Positions 1 through 8,170 of a stretch of 26,623 nucleotides of DNA are shown one piece after another (positions within the stretch are counted from its first letter, which is position 1; the number at the start of each line of letters is the position of its first letter). The notes below the pieces were generated by a model. That model saw nothing but the letters and a program-made list of their open reading frames with translations. It searched no databases and was not told the origin of the DNA. Both the position numbers and the translations under genes were made by a program. The stretch is from Spirochaetaceae bacterium (GTDB lineage: Bacteria > Spirochaetota > Spirochaetia > Treponematales > Breznakiellaceae), in NCBI GenBank assembly GCA_031273985.1, contig JAISQV010000116.1, forward strand, positions 1-26,623, written 5' to 3'.

Positions 1-18
1 GAACCAGAGGGGGCAGCC

Positions 19-234
19 ATGAAACTGAGCGCGCGAAACCAATTGAAGGGGACGGTTGTTTCAATTAAAGAGGGAGCTGTTAACGGGATTGTCGCCGTGG
101 ACATAGGCGGGGGGAATAAAATTTCCGCCACCATATCCATGGACGCGATCAGGGAGTTGGGTTTGGCCGTAGGCCGCCCCGCCTATGCCGTCATCAAGGC
201 CACCTCCGTGATGATAGGTATTGATGATGAGTAA
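19..234 (+). CDS. Mop/TOBE-domain molybdate-binding protein (molbindin-like)
   Basis: This 71-residue protein consists of a single TOBE/Mop domain. It opens with the typical MKLSARNQLKGTV and continues through VNGIVAVDIGGGNKISATIS and a closing AVIKATSVMIG strand, the usual molbindin pattern. Molbindins of about 70 residues form oligomeric shells that bind molybdate or tungstate in the cytoplasm; the same domain also ends ModC and ModE proteins. Here it stands alone and is the full length of the family. A purine-rich stretch (agaggggg) lies just before the ATG and supports the start. Its upstream neighbours are outside the window, so linkage to a molybdate transporter cannot be judged. A G/C hairpin follows the stop. 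The family call is firm; the physiological ligand is inferred. Confidence 0.9.
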   Translation: MKLSARNQLKGTVVSIKEGAVNGIVAVDIGGGNKISATISMDAIRELGLAVGRPAYAVIKATSVMIGIDDE

Positions 235-263
235 GGTCCGTTCCAGGAACTAACCGGGAAGTG

Positions 264-281
264 CAGGGGGCGCCCCCCCTG
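264..281 (+). terminator. Possible terminator after the Mop gene
   Basis: A 7-bp stem CAGGGGG/CCCCCTG with a 4-base loop lies 30 bases after the Mop stop codon. It is followed by a mixed A/T stretch and not by a clean T-run, so factor-independent termination is only possible. It separates the Mop gene from the TetR gene. Confidence 0.35.
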
Positions 282-300
282 TAAATTTCTTAAAAAAATC

Positions 301-329
301 TTGTTTTTTCGCGGATGAGCCCTTATCTT
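301..329 (+). promoter_or_regulatory. Candidate promoter of the tandem TetR gene
   Basis: TTGTTT (301-306) and TATCTT (324-329) are 17 bases apart and would place the transcription start near 336. That falls inside the perfect palindrome at 334-353. The -35 and -10 boxes are only partial matches, so the call rests mainly on spacing and position. Confidence 0.4.
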
Positions 330-333
330 CTTA

Positions 334-353
334 GTTACCGACCGTTCGGTAAC
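334..353. promoter_or_regulatory. Candidate TetR operator palindrome
   Basis: GTTACCGA and TCGGTAAC form perfect 8-base arms around the centre CCGT. The core ACCGACCGTTCGGT resembles operators described for TetR-family repressors of efflux genes (from memory, not searched). It lies 30 bases before the preferred ATG of the tandem TetR gene, over the predicted transcription start, as expected for autorepression. Direct binding is inferred. Confidence 0.6.
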
Positions 354-383
354 TCCGTATGGAGCCGGCGGATCGGTTCAATT

Positions 384-1574
384 ATGACGAATGCCAATAT
401 TATCAGCGCCGCCTTCATGGTGTGGGGCCGGGCGCTGTACAAGAAAACGAGTCTTTCCCAGGTTGCCGCCGAGTTGGGTGTTACCAAGACGGCCCTGTAC
501 CGCCATTTCCGCAGCAAGCGGGACCTGGTGGAGGGGATGATGGGATATTTTTGCGATGATTTTGCCCGGTCTATCCGGTCCGGTTACGAGGAGGCGCAGG
601 GCACGGCGGGGGCCGCCGGGCGGTGCCGGATCATGGCGCGGACCATAGGGGAGTATTTTTGCAGGGAGCCGGAGAAATTTGTGTTTTTTCTGGTCAGAAT
701 TCACGGTAACGGCGACCTGGCGGAACAATTGCGCTCCCGGGGGATAGATATAAGCCGCCTGGAGGCGGAGGGCGGAGAAGGCCGTATCGATCCTGTTCTT
801 TTCCGGCGAATTCTGGAAACGGTTTGCTTTTGGGTGGCGCATTTTCACCGCCTCCGTTGGGTCCGGGGCCAGTTGCCGGAGTCCGCCGAGATAGAGGCGG
901 AACTGGATCGCCAGGAGCGCCTGATCATGGGCGGGCTGGGGCTTCGTCCGGCGGCGCCGGATTTTGCCGTTCTGGAGGAGCGCTGTGCCGCGGTCCTGCC
1001 GGGGATTTCGGAGCACGATGGGCTGCTGCAGGCGGTGGCGGAGGCTGTGGCCGAAGCCGGACCCTGGAACGCGTCCATGGACATGGTGGCCCGCCGGTCA
1101 GGGCTCTCCAAGAGCGGCCTTTACGCGCACTTCAGGAGCCGCCAGGATATGCTGGCCCGGCTTTTTATCACCGAAATGGAGCAGCTCCTCGCCTACACGG
1201 AGCTGTGCAGGGGCTTCTCCTCCATCCCGGAGGAGCAGGTCTACCTGGTGATCGCCGCCATTGCCGGTTATTTGCGTTCCCGCCCGCAGATTATGACGGC
1301 CCTGGACTGGGTGCGGGTCCGGAATCTGGACCTGGGTATCAAGCAGGAACCCCAACTGCGGCGGCTGCTGGCGGGCATAGCGTTTGAGAACACCGGCATG
1401 GCGGTGCAGGATGATCCGCGTATGGAAAGCGTGGCCCAATGGATACTTTTCCTTGTGGTGAATACAACGGTGCAATTATTCAGGTTTGACCCCCCGGGGG
1501 GGGGCCTTTCACCTGAAAGTTTCAGAAAAATGTATCGGTTTGTTGCTTCCGGTCTGGAGGGCTGTAATTTTTAG
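384..1574 (+). CDS. Tandem (two-HTH) TetR-family transcriptional regulator
   Basis: The protein has 396 residues from the preferred ATG at 384, about twice the usual TetR length. Residues 15-60 form a TetR_N helix-turn-helix (TSLSQVAAELGVTKTALYRHF, then RSKRDLVEGM). Residues 215-265 form a second (MDMVARRSGLSKSGLYAHF, then RSRQDMLARL). Each is followed by roughly 150 helical residues that would be a ligand/dimerisation region, so two TetR units are joined head to tail. An upstream in-frame ATG at 315 would add 23 residues, but the operator-like palindrome and probable transcription start lie within that extension, so 384 is preferred; its ribosome-binding site is weak. It stands 139 bases before an RND efflux operon on the same strand and most likely represses that operon and itself. 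The ligand is unknown. Confidence 0.85.
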   Translation: MTNANIISAAFMVWGRALYKKTSLSQVAAELGVTKTALYRHFRSKRDLVEGMMGYFCDDFARSIRSGYEEAQGTAGAAGRCRIMARTIGEYFCREPEKFVFFLVRIHGNGDLAEQLRSRGIDISRLEAEGGEGRIDPVLFRRILETVCFWVAHFHRLRWVRGQLPESAEIEAELDRQERLIMGGLGLRPAAPDFAVLEERCAAVLPGISEHDGLLQAVAEAVAEAGPWNASMDMVARRSGLSKSGLYAHFRSRQDMLARLFITEMEQLLAYTELCRGFSSIPEEQVYLVIAAIAGYLRSRPQIMTALDWVRVRNLDLGIKQEPQLRRLLAGIAFENTGMAVQDDPRMESVAQWILFLVVNTTVQLFRFDPPGGGLSPESFRKMYRFVASGLEGCNF

Positions 1575-1713
1575 TGGTTATCAAGTATTTTATGTTATTT
1601 GGCAAGAGGCGGCGCCAGGCCGCCGGGCCGCGTGTATACGGGCCCATAGTAAATGCCGGGAACCGGTATCCGGTGGCAAAACACGTTTACCGGTACGGCG
1701 AAGGAGTCATGGT

Positions 1714-3153
1714 ATGATCCGATTTGTGAAGGGGCGCTGGAGGAAAGTTTCCGGGCCCGGCGGCGGGGACCGGTTCAAAACGGCGGTTCTTGTGTGCGTG
1801 TTGACGGCGGCTTCGGCGGCGGGAGCCTTCGCCCAGGCCGGCGCGGCTCAGGGCGGCCCCCAGGCCGGAAGGCGTATCACCGTGGACGAGGCGGTGGATA
1901 TGGCGATCCGTAACAATCTTGAGCTGGAGTCCCAGCGTATTTCCACCGAGGCGGCCCGCCGGGCTTCCTCCCTGAGCTGGAACCGCTTTCTTCCGACGTT
2001 GCAGGTCGGGGCGGGCTTGCAGCGCAGTAACTATGAACAGACCGTAACGATGGGCCCCATTACCGCGGCTCTTCCCCGGTGGGCGCTTTTTGGCAGCCTC
2101 CAGGCTTCCTTAAATCTCGGCGCCGCCCTGTTTGAACAGGTCAGGGCCGCCCGCCAGGAATACGAGACCGGGCTTATCAACTATGAACAGGCGAAGCTGC
2201 GGATAGAAAGGACGGTGCGGCAATCCTACTACGATATGCTTTTCATCCAGGAGCAGATAGCCCTGTCGCGGGAGAGTTTCGAGACCACCCAGCGGCAGGC
2301 GGCCATGGCGCAGACAAATTACCGGAACGGCCTTATCCCGGAAACCCAGTACCTCCAGGCCCAGGTAGCCGTGGAAAACATGAAGCCCCAGATGGAAGAG
2401 GCGGAAAGCGGTCTCCGGCTTGCCAAGGCCGCCTTTGCCAATAACCTGGGGCTTCCGGTGGATGCGGAATTCGAGCTTGTACCCCTGGACTCGGAGGTTA
2501 ACTATGTCTCTCTGGAAGTGGCGGACCTGGTTTCCCGGGCGGCCTCGGGGAGTCCCACGGTGCAGGAATTGCAGCGGCAAATTATCAGCCTCCGGAGCAG
2601 CCGGACGCAGACCTTCCTTTCGTTGTACACCCCCTCCCTTGCCCTGTCCTGGAGCGCCACCGCTGCCCTGAGCGGGGATCCCTGGAAGGATAGCTGGTTT
2701 GATTCCGCCAATTGGCCGCAGCCCCTGAACGGAAATTTTTCCGTTCAACTGGGCTTTCAGCTCAACGGGCTTCTTCCCTTTACCACCCAGGGGCAGGGGC
2801 TTAGAACCCTGGACGACAACCTGAAAAAGTTGAATATAGGCCTTGCCCAGGCGGTGCGGGGGACGGAACTCCAGATTTATCAGACCGTTTCCTCCCTGGA
2901 GCAGGCCAGGCTGAGTGTCGAGGCCCAGGCGTATACGGTGGAACTGGCCCAGCGCAGTTATCGCATGACGGAACAGGCCTACCGTTCCGGTGCCAGCGAG
3001 CTTCTGGAAGTGAGGAACGCTGAGCTACAGTTGTTTCAGGCCCGTTTGAGCGTGTTGCAGCAACAATACGCCTATCTGAAAGGTCTTATCGATCTTGAAT
3101 ATTACACCGGGGTTCCCTTTGGCGCCCTAAGTTCCCGGGAGAGTGCGAGATGA
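1714..3153 (+). CDS. TolC-family outer membrane efflux protein
   Basis: The 479-residue product has an N-terminal signal peptide (hydrophobic stretch KTAVLVCVLTAASAAGAFA, likely cut before QAG). Two outer membrane efflux protein repeats rich in long helices follow. The motif ITVDEAVDMAIRNNLELES at the mature N terminus is typical of TolC relatives, as are RQSYYDMLFIQEQIALS and the C-terminal QAYRSGASELLEVRNAELQL. It would trimerise to form the outer membrane channel of the pump encoded by the next two genes. The start at 1714 is chosen because AAGGAG lies seven bases upstream and the signal peptide begins shortly after; the open frame extends further 5' without coding character. Its TGA overlaps the next ATG in ATGA, indicating translational coupling. 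The substrate is not predictable. Confidence 0.93.
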   Translation: MIRFVKGRWRKVSGPGGGDRFKTAVLVCVLTAASAAGAFAQAGAAQGGPQAGRRITVDEAVDMAIRNNLELESQRISTEAARRASSLSWNRFLPTLQVGAGLQRSNYEQTVTMGPITAALPRWALFGSLQASLNLGAALFEQVRAARQEYETGLINYEQAKLRIERTVRQSYYDMLFIQEQIALSRESFETTQRQAAMAQTNYRNGLIPETQYLQAQVAVENMKPQMEEAESGLRLAKAAFANNLGLPVDAEFELVPLDSEVNYVSLEVADLVSRAASGSPTVQELQRQIISLRSSRTQTFLSLYTPSLALSWSATAALSGDPWKDSWFDSANWPQPLNGNFSVQLGFQLNGLLPFTTQGQGLRTLDDNLKKLNIGLAQAVRGTELQIYQTVSSLEQARLSVEAQAYTVELAQRSYRMTEQAYRSGASELLEVRNAELQLFQARLSVLQQQYAYLKGLIDLEYYTGVPFGALSSRESAR

Positions 3154-4316
3154 AGAAAGTACGCCTTACCATAACTGTAACTGTTTTTACGGGAGCGGTA
3201 CTGCTCATGGGTGCCACGGTGTTTTCCGGCTGTAGTTCAAAACAGCCCGAACAGGCATCCGGCGGGTTTGCCGCGCCTCCCCAGGGCGGCGCCCCCGCCG
3301 CGGGCGGCTGGGGCCCGCCCCCCTCCGGTGACGCGGGGGCCCAGGCCGCGCCCCCTTCCGGTGATGCGGGGGCCCAGGGCGGCGCTCCCGCCGCGGGCGG
3401 CTGGGGCCCGCCTCCCTCCGGTGATGCGGGGGCAGGCCAGGCGGCGCCTCCCGCCGGCGGTTTCGGCGGATTCGGCGGCTTTGAAATGCCGGCCTTTGCG
3501 GTCAATACCACCCCGGCTGTGCAGGGTCAGGTGCGGGATTACCTCGCCCTTACGGGGGACATAGTCGCCGGCTCTACGGTGGATGTGTATTCTGATACGG
3601 CAGGCAAGGTGAGCAGGGTCTATGTTTCCCTGGGAGACCGGGTTAACCGGAACCAGGCTATTGTCGAAGTCGACCCCTCCCGGCCCGGCACCACCTATAT
3701 GGCCAGCGTGGTCCGCGCCCCCGTGAGCGGGACCCTGGTGGCCCTCCCCGCGATTACGGGCATGACCGTAAGCCAGCAGGTCCCCCTGGCGCGGGTTGCC
3801 GCGGGCAGCGCCCTTGAAGTAAGGGTCTATGTCGCGGAGCGCTTCATCTCCAAAATGGCGGTAAACCTGCCCTGCGAGGTTAGCCTTGACGCATATCCGG
3901 GCGAGGTATTCCAGGGCAGCGTTGCGGAACTGGCCCCCGTGGTGGACCCCGCATCCAGGACTATGGAGGTCAAGATCAATGTTTCCAACACCGGCGGACG
4001 CCTCAAATCGGGAATGTTCGCCAAGGTGAGAATATTTACGGAGATTCGGGAAAACACCGTCAAGATTCCCGCCGCCGCACTGATTGAACGCTTCGGGCAG
4101 ACCTATATTTTTGTTGCCGAGCAGGACCCCATGACGCCCGGCGCCCTGATTGCCAAAATGCGGAATATCGTGCCGGGAATCAGGATTGACGATGTTCTGG
4201 AGGTCCGGCAGGGACTGGCTCCGGACGAGGATGTATTGATCAAGGGCCACGCCCAGCTTTTTGAGGGTTCCCGAATCAATGTGGTGGAGCGCGTTCCGCC
4301 CTTGAGCGCCAATTAA
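3150..4316 (+). CDS. RND efflux periplasmic adaptor (membrane fusion protein), lipoprotein
   Basis: The 388-residue adaptor starts with a lipoprotein signal ending in FSGC (Cys28). It is therefore expected to be lipid-anchored and to face the periplasm. Residues 31-112 are a low-complexity Gly/Pro/Ala linker with a repeated unit, GGAPAAGGWGPPPSGDAGA, at residues 46 and 77. The HlyD/AcrA-type core follows from about residue 118: a lipoyl-like half (GDIVAGSTVDVYSDTAGKVSRV), the second half (VVRAPVSGTLVALPAITGMTV) and a beta-barrel with DPASRTMEVKINVSN and GMFAKVRI. The coiled-coil hairpin seems to be missing or very short, because the two lipoyl halves are only about 40 residues apart. It overlaps the TolC-like gene by 4 bases and precedes the RND pump. 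Confidence 0.93.
   Translation: MKKVRLTITVTVFTGAVLLMGATVFSGCSSKQPEQASGGFAAPPQGGAPAAGGWGPPPSGDAGAQAAPPSGDAGAQGGAPAAGGWGPPPSGDAGAGQAAPPAGGFGGFGGFEMPAFAVNTTPAVQGQVRDYLALTGDIVAGSTVDVYSDTAGKVSRVYVSLGDRVNRNQAIVEVDPSRPGTTYMASVVRAPVSGTLVALPAITGMTVSQQVPLARVAAGSALEVRVYVAERFISKMAVNLPCEVSLDAYPGEVFQGSVAELAPVVDPASRTMEVKINVSNTGGRLKSGMFAKVRIFTEIRENTVKIPAAALIERFGQTYIFVAEQDPMTPGALIAKMRNIVPGIRIDDVLEVRQGLAPDEDVLIKGHAQLFEGSRINVVERVPPLSAN
3285..3434 (+). repeat. In-frame direct repeat encoding the Pro/Gly/Ala linker
   Basis: A unit of about 57-60 bases encoding GGAPAAGGWGPPPSGDAGA occurs at 3285 and again at 3378, a period of 93 bases. A partial unit encoding PPSGDAGAQ lies between them. The copies are nearly identical at DNA level, which suggests recent expansion or slippage. 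The repeat stays in frame within the membrane fusion protein gene. Confidence 0.85.
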
Positions 4317-4325
4317 GGAGTGATT

Positions 4326-7300
4326 ATGAGTTTTGTAAAAACGGTCGTATCAAGGCCGACAACGATATTCGTCTTTTTTGTACTGCTCCTCATGTTGGGG
4401 GCCTTTGCCTGGGTGAACCTCCCCCTTGATTTGACGCCGGAGATCAACCCTCCCTACCTGGTGGTCTTCACAACCTATGCGGGGGCGAGCCCCGAAGAAG
4501 TTGAGCGGGTGGCGACCCGCACGGTGGAGGCGGCGGTTTCGTCAGTGTCGGGCCTGGAGAGCATAACTTCTACCTCCTCATCAGGTTCCAGTATGGTGAT
4601 GATGGAGTATACCTACGGTACCGATCTTGTGGACGCCACGAACTCTGTGCGGGACGCCCTGGACCGGATACGGAATTTCCTGCCCGATGGCGTGGATCCT
4701 CCCACGATCTTCAAGTTTAATCCTTCCATGATGCCGATCATGAGCCTTCAGCTTACGGGAAACCGTTCGCCGGAGGAACTGCGCGAATTTGCGGAAAACA
4801 CCATCGTTCCCCGGCTTGAGCAGACGCCCGGCGTTGCGACGGCAAGCGTCATGGGGGGCCGGAACAAGATCATCAGGGTTGAAATTCCCCAGAGCCGCCT
4901 TGAGGCCTACAACCTTACGGTAACGGGTCTCCAGCAGATGCTGGCGGCCCAAAACCAGCAGATTGCCGCGGGCAGCATCATCGAAGGGGGGCTCACCTAT
5001 ATTCTTACCACCATGGGGGAATACACCTCCATTGACCAAATTAAAAATACGGTTATTTCCTACAAGGGCGGCGGTTATGTGAACGGGGTGCAGGAGCTTC
5101 CCCGGCAGGTGTACCTGAGGGACATTGCCGATATTACGGAGAGTTACCGGGACGAAACCAGTGTCGTCTATGTTAACGGTTCGCCGGCGGTTCAGCTTTC
5201 GATACAGAAACAGAGCGGTAAAAATTCTGTTCAGACCGTAAAGAGCCTCCGGGAAAAAATCGATCAGCTTGCGAAAGAACTTCCGCCGGATGTAGAAATA
5301 TCCGAGCTGTTCAATACGGCGGATCAGATTGAAACTTCAATCAATCAGGTAGCCAACAGCGCCCTTACCGGGGCCATCCTTGCGATTATTGTACTTTTCG
5401 TGTTCCTTCGTTCCATCCAGCCCACCCTGATAATTGCCATCAGTATCCCCGTATCCATTGTAGTAACGCTGATGCTGATGTATTTTGCGGGGCTTACGCT
5501 GAATCTTTTGACCCTGGCCGGCCTTGTGCTGGGGGTCGGTATGCTGGTGGATAATTCCATCGTCATTTTGGAAAATATATACCATTACCGGGAAAAGGGC
5601 GCAAAACTGGGTACGGCCGCTGTTATTGGAACCCAGGAGATGATCGTCGCCATTATCGGTTCTACCTTGACCACAATCTGCGTTTTTGCGCCGCTGGTCA
5701 TGTTTCAGGGCCTCCTGGAAATGGCGGGAGAACTTTTTGCGGGCCTGGCCTTTACCGTCGTTATCTCCCTGGCAGTATCCCTGCTTGTCGCCGTATTCCT
5801 CGTGCCTGTTCTGGCAAGCCACTACCTCCCCCTGGTAACCCGGAAGCAGCGGCCCCTGACCGGCGCTTTTGTCCCCCTGGATAACACTTTTGCCAAATTC
5901 TTTGCAGGCCTGGAGAATGCCTACCGGAAGGCGGTAAGCAGGGTGCTGCGCTTCCGCTGGGCGGTCATAGCGGTGCTGTTGTTGCTTCTTGCGGGCTCCA
6001 TCTACATGATCCCGAAAATTGGCTGGGTTTTTATGCCACAGGAGGACGAGGATTCGGTAACGATCAATGTAATGATGCCTATCGGTACGCCCATGGCGGA
6101 GACAGAAGCGGTGCTGCACCAGCTTCAAACCCTGGTCGAGCGGGAAATCCGGGGTTACGAGACGCTGACGCTGAATGCGGGCGGCGGCGGCGGCCTTATG
6201 GCAGGGGGTTCCAATTCCGGCTCCCTGCAAATCGGCCTGCCCGACCTGAAGGATCGCATTGATACCGCTGATACGATACGCGACAAGATGCGGACGCACA
6301 TGAATGAATTCCCCGGGGCGATGATCTATTTCTCCGGCGGTTCCGGCGGCATGGGTATGATGATGGGCGGAAGCGCGGTAGATATTGTGCTCCGCACCGA
6401 TGACCTTGCAAAGGGGAAGCAGATTGCCGACCGCATTTCGCAGCTGCTTAGGGAACGGATTCCGGAAGTTACCGAGCCCAGGGTTGATTTAATGGATGGT
6501 CTTCCCCAGATAGAAATACAGCTTGACCGTGAACGAATGTATGCCCTGGGGCTCAGTGCGTTTACTGTCGGGAATGAGATCCGCGCTGCCGTAGACGGCA
6601 TAACCGCTACCAGGTACAAGTCCGGCGGCCATGACTACGATGTAGTATTGATGCTGGCCGAAGCGGACCGGAGCACCCGTCCTGCGCTGGATCATATCTT
6701 TGTAAACAGTCAGATGACGAGCCAGCGTATTCCCCTCTCGAGTTTTGCGACCTATGTTGAGGGAACCGGCCCCATGTCGATAGCCAGGGAAAACCAGAGC
6801 CGCACGATTCATGTTACCGCGGGCGCGCAGACCGGAACCAAACTCAACGAGCTTGAAACAAAGGTCCGCGCCCTGATCACCCGGGAAATTCCCGCGGAAA
6901 ACGACGTGATTATAGAAATATCCGGCGGTAACGCGGAGATGATGAAGATGATGCAGCGCTTTGTGTTGATCATCGCCGTGGCCGTGGCCCTGGTTTTTGG
7001 CATCATGGCGGCCCTCTTCGAGTCTTTCCGGGACCCCTTCATCGTTATTTTAACGATACCCCTGTCGGTGATCGGTATTGTCGCGATATATCTGATTACC
7101 GGCGATATTTTCAACATTCTCACGGCTGTGGGACTGCTCGTGCTGGTCGGTGTCATAGTCAACAATGGTATTGTCCTTGTCGACTATACCAATATGCTGC
7201 GCAAGCGGGGGCTTTCCCTCCACGATGCCTGCGTTGAAGCCGCCGGAAACCGGCTCCGCCCCATCTTGATGACCACCCTCACCACGGTGCTTGCCCTTGT

Positions 7301-7619
7301 GCCCATGGCCTTCTTCCCCGGTGAGGGGTCGGAAATGACCGGACCCATAGGCAAGACTGTATTCGGCGGCCTTTCCTTTGGCACCCTGATGACTCTTTTT
7401 CTTATGCCGTCGATTTATTACATCATTAACAAGCGCTCCGATGAACGGGACGCCAGGGCGGATGCCCGCCGGGAGCGGATCGCCGCGGGAATCAGCCGCA
7501 AGCAGGCAAAGCGGGCCGCCCAGGGTTATGGCCCGAATATTCCCGGTGAGACAGGCGGATCGGGACCCATAGGCGGTGTTTCCATCGCCGGTTTTGACGC
7601 GGGGGAGGCGGGCTTATGA
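4326..7619 (+). CDS. RND-family multidrug efflux transporter (AcrB/SwrC-like)
   Basis: The product has 1097 residues and the RND layout: a first membrane segment (TTIFVFFVLLLMLGAFAWV), a large periplasmic loop, a six-helix block, a second periplasmic loop and a last six-helix block. It exports amphiphilic compounds using the proton or another ion gradient. Helix 4 carries VDNSIVILENI, with Asp409-Asn410 where AcrB has two Asp. Helix 10 carries VNNGIVLVDYTN, with Asn946-Asn947 where AcrB has a Lys; this resembles the SwrC-type subgroup. After the last helix there is a charged cytosolic tail of about 70 residues. ATG 4326 is preferred because AAGGAG lies five bases upstream; a GTG at 4320 would add two residues. 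It is nine bases after the adaptor gene, and its stop overlaps the next start. Confidence 0.96.
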   Translation: MSFVKTVVSRPTTIFVFFVLLLMLGAFAWVNLPLDLTPEINPPYLVVFTTYAGASPEEVERVATRTVEAAVSSVSGLESITSTSSSGSSMVMMEYTYGTDLVDATNSVRDALDRIRNFLPDGVDPPTIFKFNPSMMPIMSLQLTGNRSPEELREFAENTIVPRLEQTPGVATASVMGGRNKIIRVEIPQSRLEAYNLTVTGLQQMLAAQNQQIAAGSIIEGGLTYILTTMGEYTSIDQIKNTVISYKGGGYVNGVQELPRQVYLRDIADITESYRDETSVVYVNGSPAVQLSIQKQSGKNSVQTVKSLREKIDQLAKELPPDVEISELFNTADQIETSINQVANSALTGAILAIIVLFVFLRSIQPTLIIAISIPVSIVVTLMLMYFAGLTLNLLTLAGLVLGVGMLVDNSIVILENIYHYREKGAKLGTAAVIGTQEMIVAIIGSTLTTICVFAPLVMFQGLLEMAGELFAGLAFTVVISLAVSLLVAVFLVPVLASHYLPLVTRKQRPLTGAFVPLDNTFAKFFAGLENAYRKAVSRVLRFRWAVIAVLLLLLAGSIYMIPKIGWVFMPQEDEDSVTINVMMPIGTPMAETEAVLHQLQTLVEREIRGYETLTLNAGGGGGLMAGGSNSGSLQIGLPDLKDRIDTADTIRDKMRTHMNEFPGAMIYFSGGSGGMGMMMGGSAVDIVLRTDDLAKGKQIADRISQLLRERIPEVTEPRVDLMDGLPQIEIQLDRERMYALGLSAFTVGNEIRAAVDGITATRYKSGGHDYDVVLMLAEADRSTRPALDHIFVNSQMTSQRIPLSSFATYVEGTGPMSIARENQSRTIHVTAGAQTGTKLNELETKVRALITREIPAENDVIIEISGGNAEMMKMMQRFVLIIAVAVALVFGIMAALFESFRDPFIVILTIPLSVIGIVAIYLITGDIFNILTAVGLLVLVGVIVNNGIVLVDYTNMLRKRGLSLHDACVEAAGNRLRPILMTTLTTVLALVPMAFFPGEGSEMTGPIGKTVFGGLSFGTLMTLFLMPSIYYIINKRSDERDARADARRERIAAGISRKQAKRAAQGYGPNIPGETGGSGPIGGVSIAGFDAGEAGL

Positions 7620-8095
7620 TCCGGATAGAGATTATTGCAAACCACTCGGTGGAAGAGAACATCCTGGAAGCCCTCGGCAGGGAGCAGGCCGGTAAGTTTT
7701 ATACCCGGTACAGCGGTGTTTATGGTACAGGCCATTCGGGGCCCCGCATGGGCGATGCCATCTGGCCGGAAGAAAATTTTGTCCTCGTCATCTGGTGCGA
7801 GATGAATGAGGCCGAAGCCATAGAGCGGGCGGTCAATTCGGTGAAGGCCGACTACCCCAATGAGGGAATCAAACTCTTCGGGATTCCCGATCCCGCCGCG
7901 CTTAAGCTTCCGGCCCCTGATGCGCCGCCGCCGCAAGGGGAGACGGAAACAGCATCCGGAGCGGCCCCGTCTGCGGAAACCGTATCTTTGGGCGCCGCCT
8001 CGGCGGCAGATTCTTCCACCGGCGCGGAACCGGCGGCGGCAATCCCGCCCGCCCCGCCGCCTCCGCCGCCGAATTTTGGCGGGGAGAGTTTTTAG
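7616..8095 (+). CDS. PII/CutA-like small protein with Pro/Ala-rich tail
   Basis: The 159-residue product overlaps the pump gene by 4 bases (ATGA) and is therefore translationally coupled to it. Residues 1-90 alternate strand-helix-strand-strand-helix-strand: MIRIEIIANHSV, ENILEALGREQ, FYTRYSGVYGTG, ENFVLVIWCEM, EAIERAVNSVKADYP and IKLFGI. This is the ferredoxin-like order of PII and CutA proteins, and a T-loop-like segment (GTGHSGPRMGDAIWPEEN) sits where PII proteins contact their targets. Residues 92-159 are a Pro/Ala/Ser-rich tail ending PPAPPPPPPNFGGESF. No signal peptide or membrane segment is seen, so it should be cytosolic. Comparable PII-like proteins next to RND pumps exist in other bacteria as far as I recall. 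A role in sensing or modulating the pump is inferred from the operon. Confidence 0.72.
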   Translation: MIRIEIIANHSVEENILEALGREQAGKFYTRYSGVYGTGHSGPRMGDAIWPEENFVLVIWCEMNEAEAIERAVNSVKADYPNEGIKLFGIPDPAALKLPAPDAPPPQGETETASGAAPSAETVSLGAASAADSSTGAEPAAAIPPAPPPPPPNFGGESF

Positions 8096-8104
8096 GCGGC
8101 TTTT

Positions 8105-8142
8105 GCGGTTCATGCTGCGGGGGTTCCCGCAGCATGAACCGC
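8105..8142. terminator. Perfect 17-bp hairpin closing the efflux operon
   Basis: Arms GCGGTTCATGCTGCGGG and its exact complement flank a GGTT loop, nine bases after the PII-like stop codon. No T-run follows, so it may block 3' exonucleases or reduce read-through instead of acting as a classical terminator. Its outer bases GCGGTTC...GAACCGC are the same as those of the hairpin before rplY at 18526-18556. Confidence 0.6.
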
Positions 8143-8170
8143 TGCCGGCATTTGCTCGTCAGGGTGAGGC

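Noticed and set aside
264..300. Riboswitch or structured leader before the TetR gene
   Set aside because: Only one short G/C stem is present and no recognised riboswitch core is visible.
3237..4250. Open frame of 337 codons on the - strand opposite the adaptor gene
   Set aside because: It is a shadow of the adaptor gene; the product shows no coherent domain.
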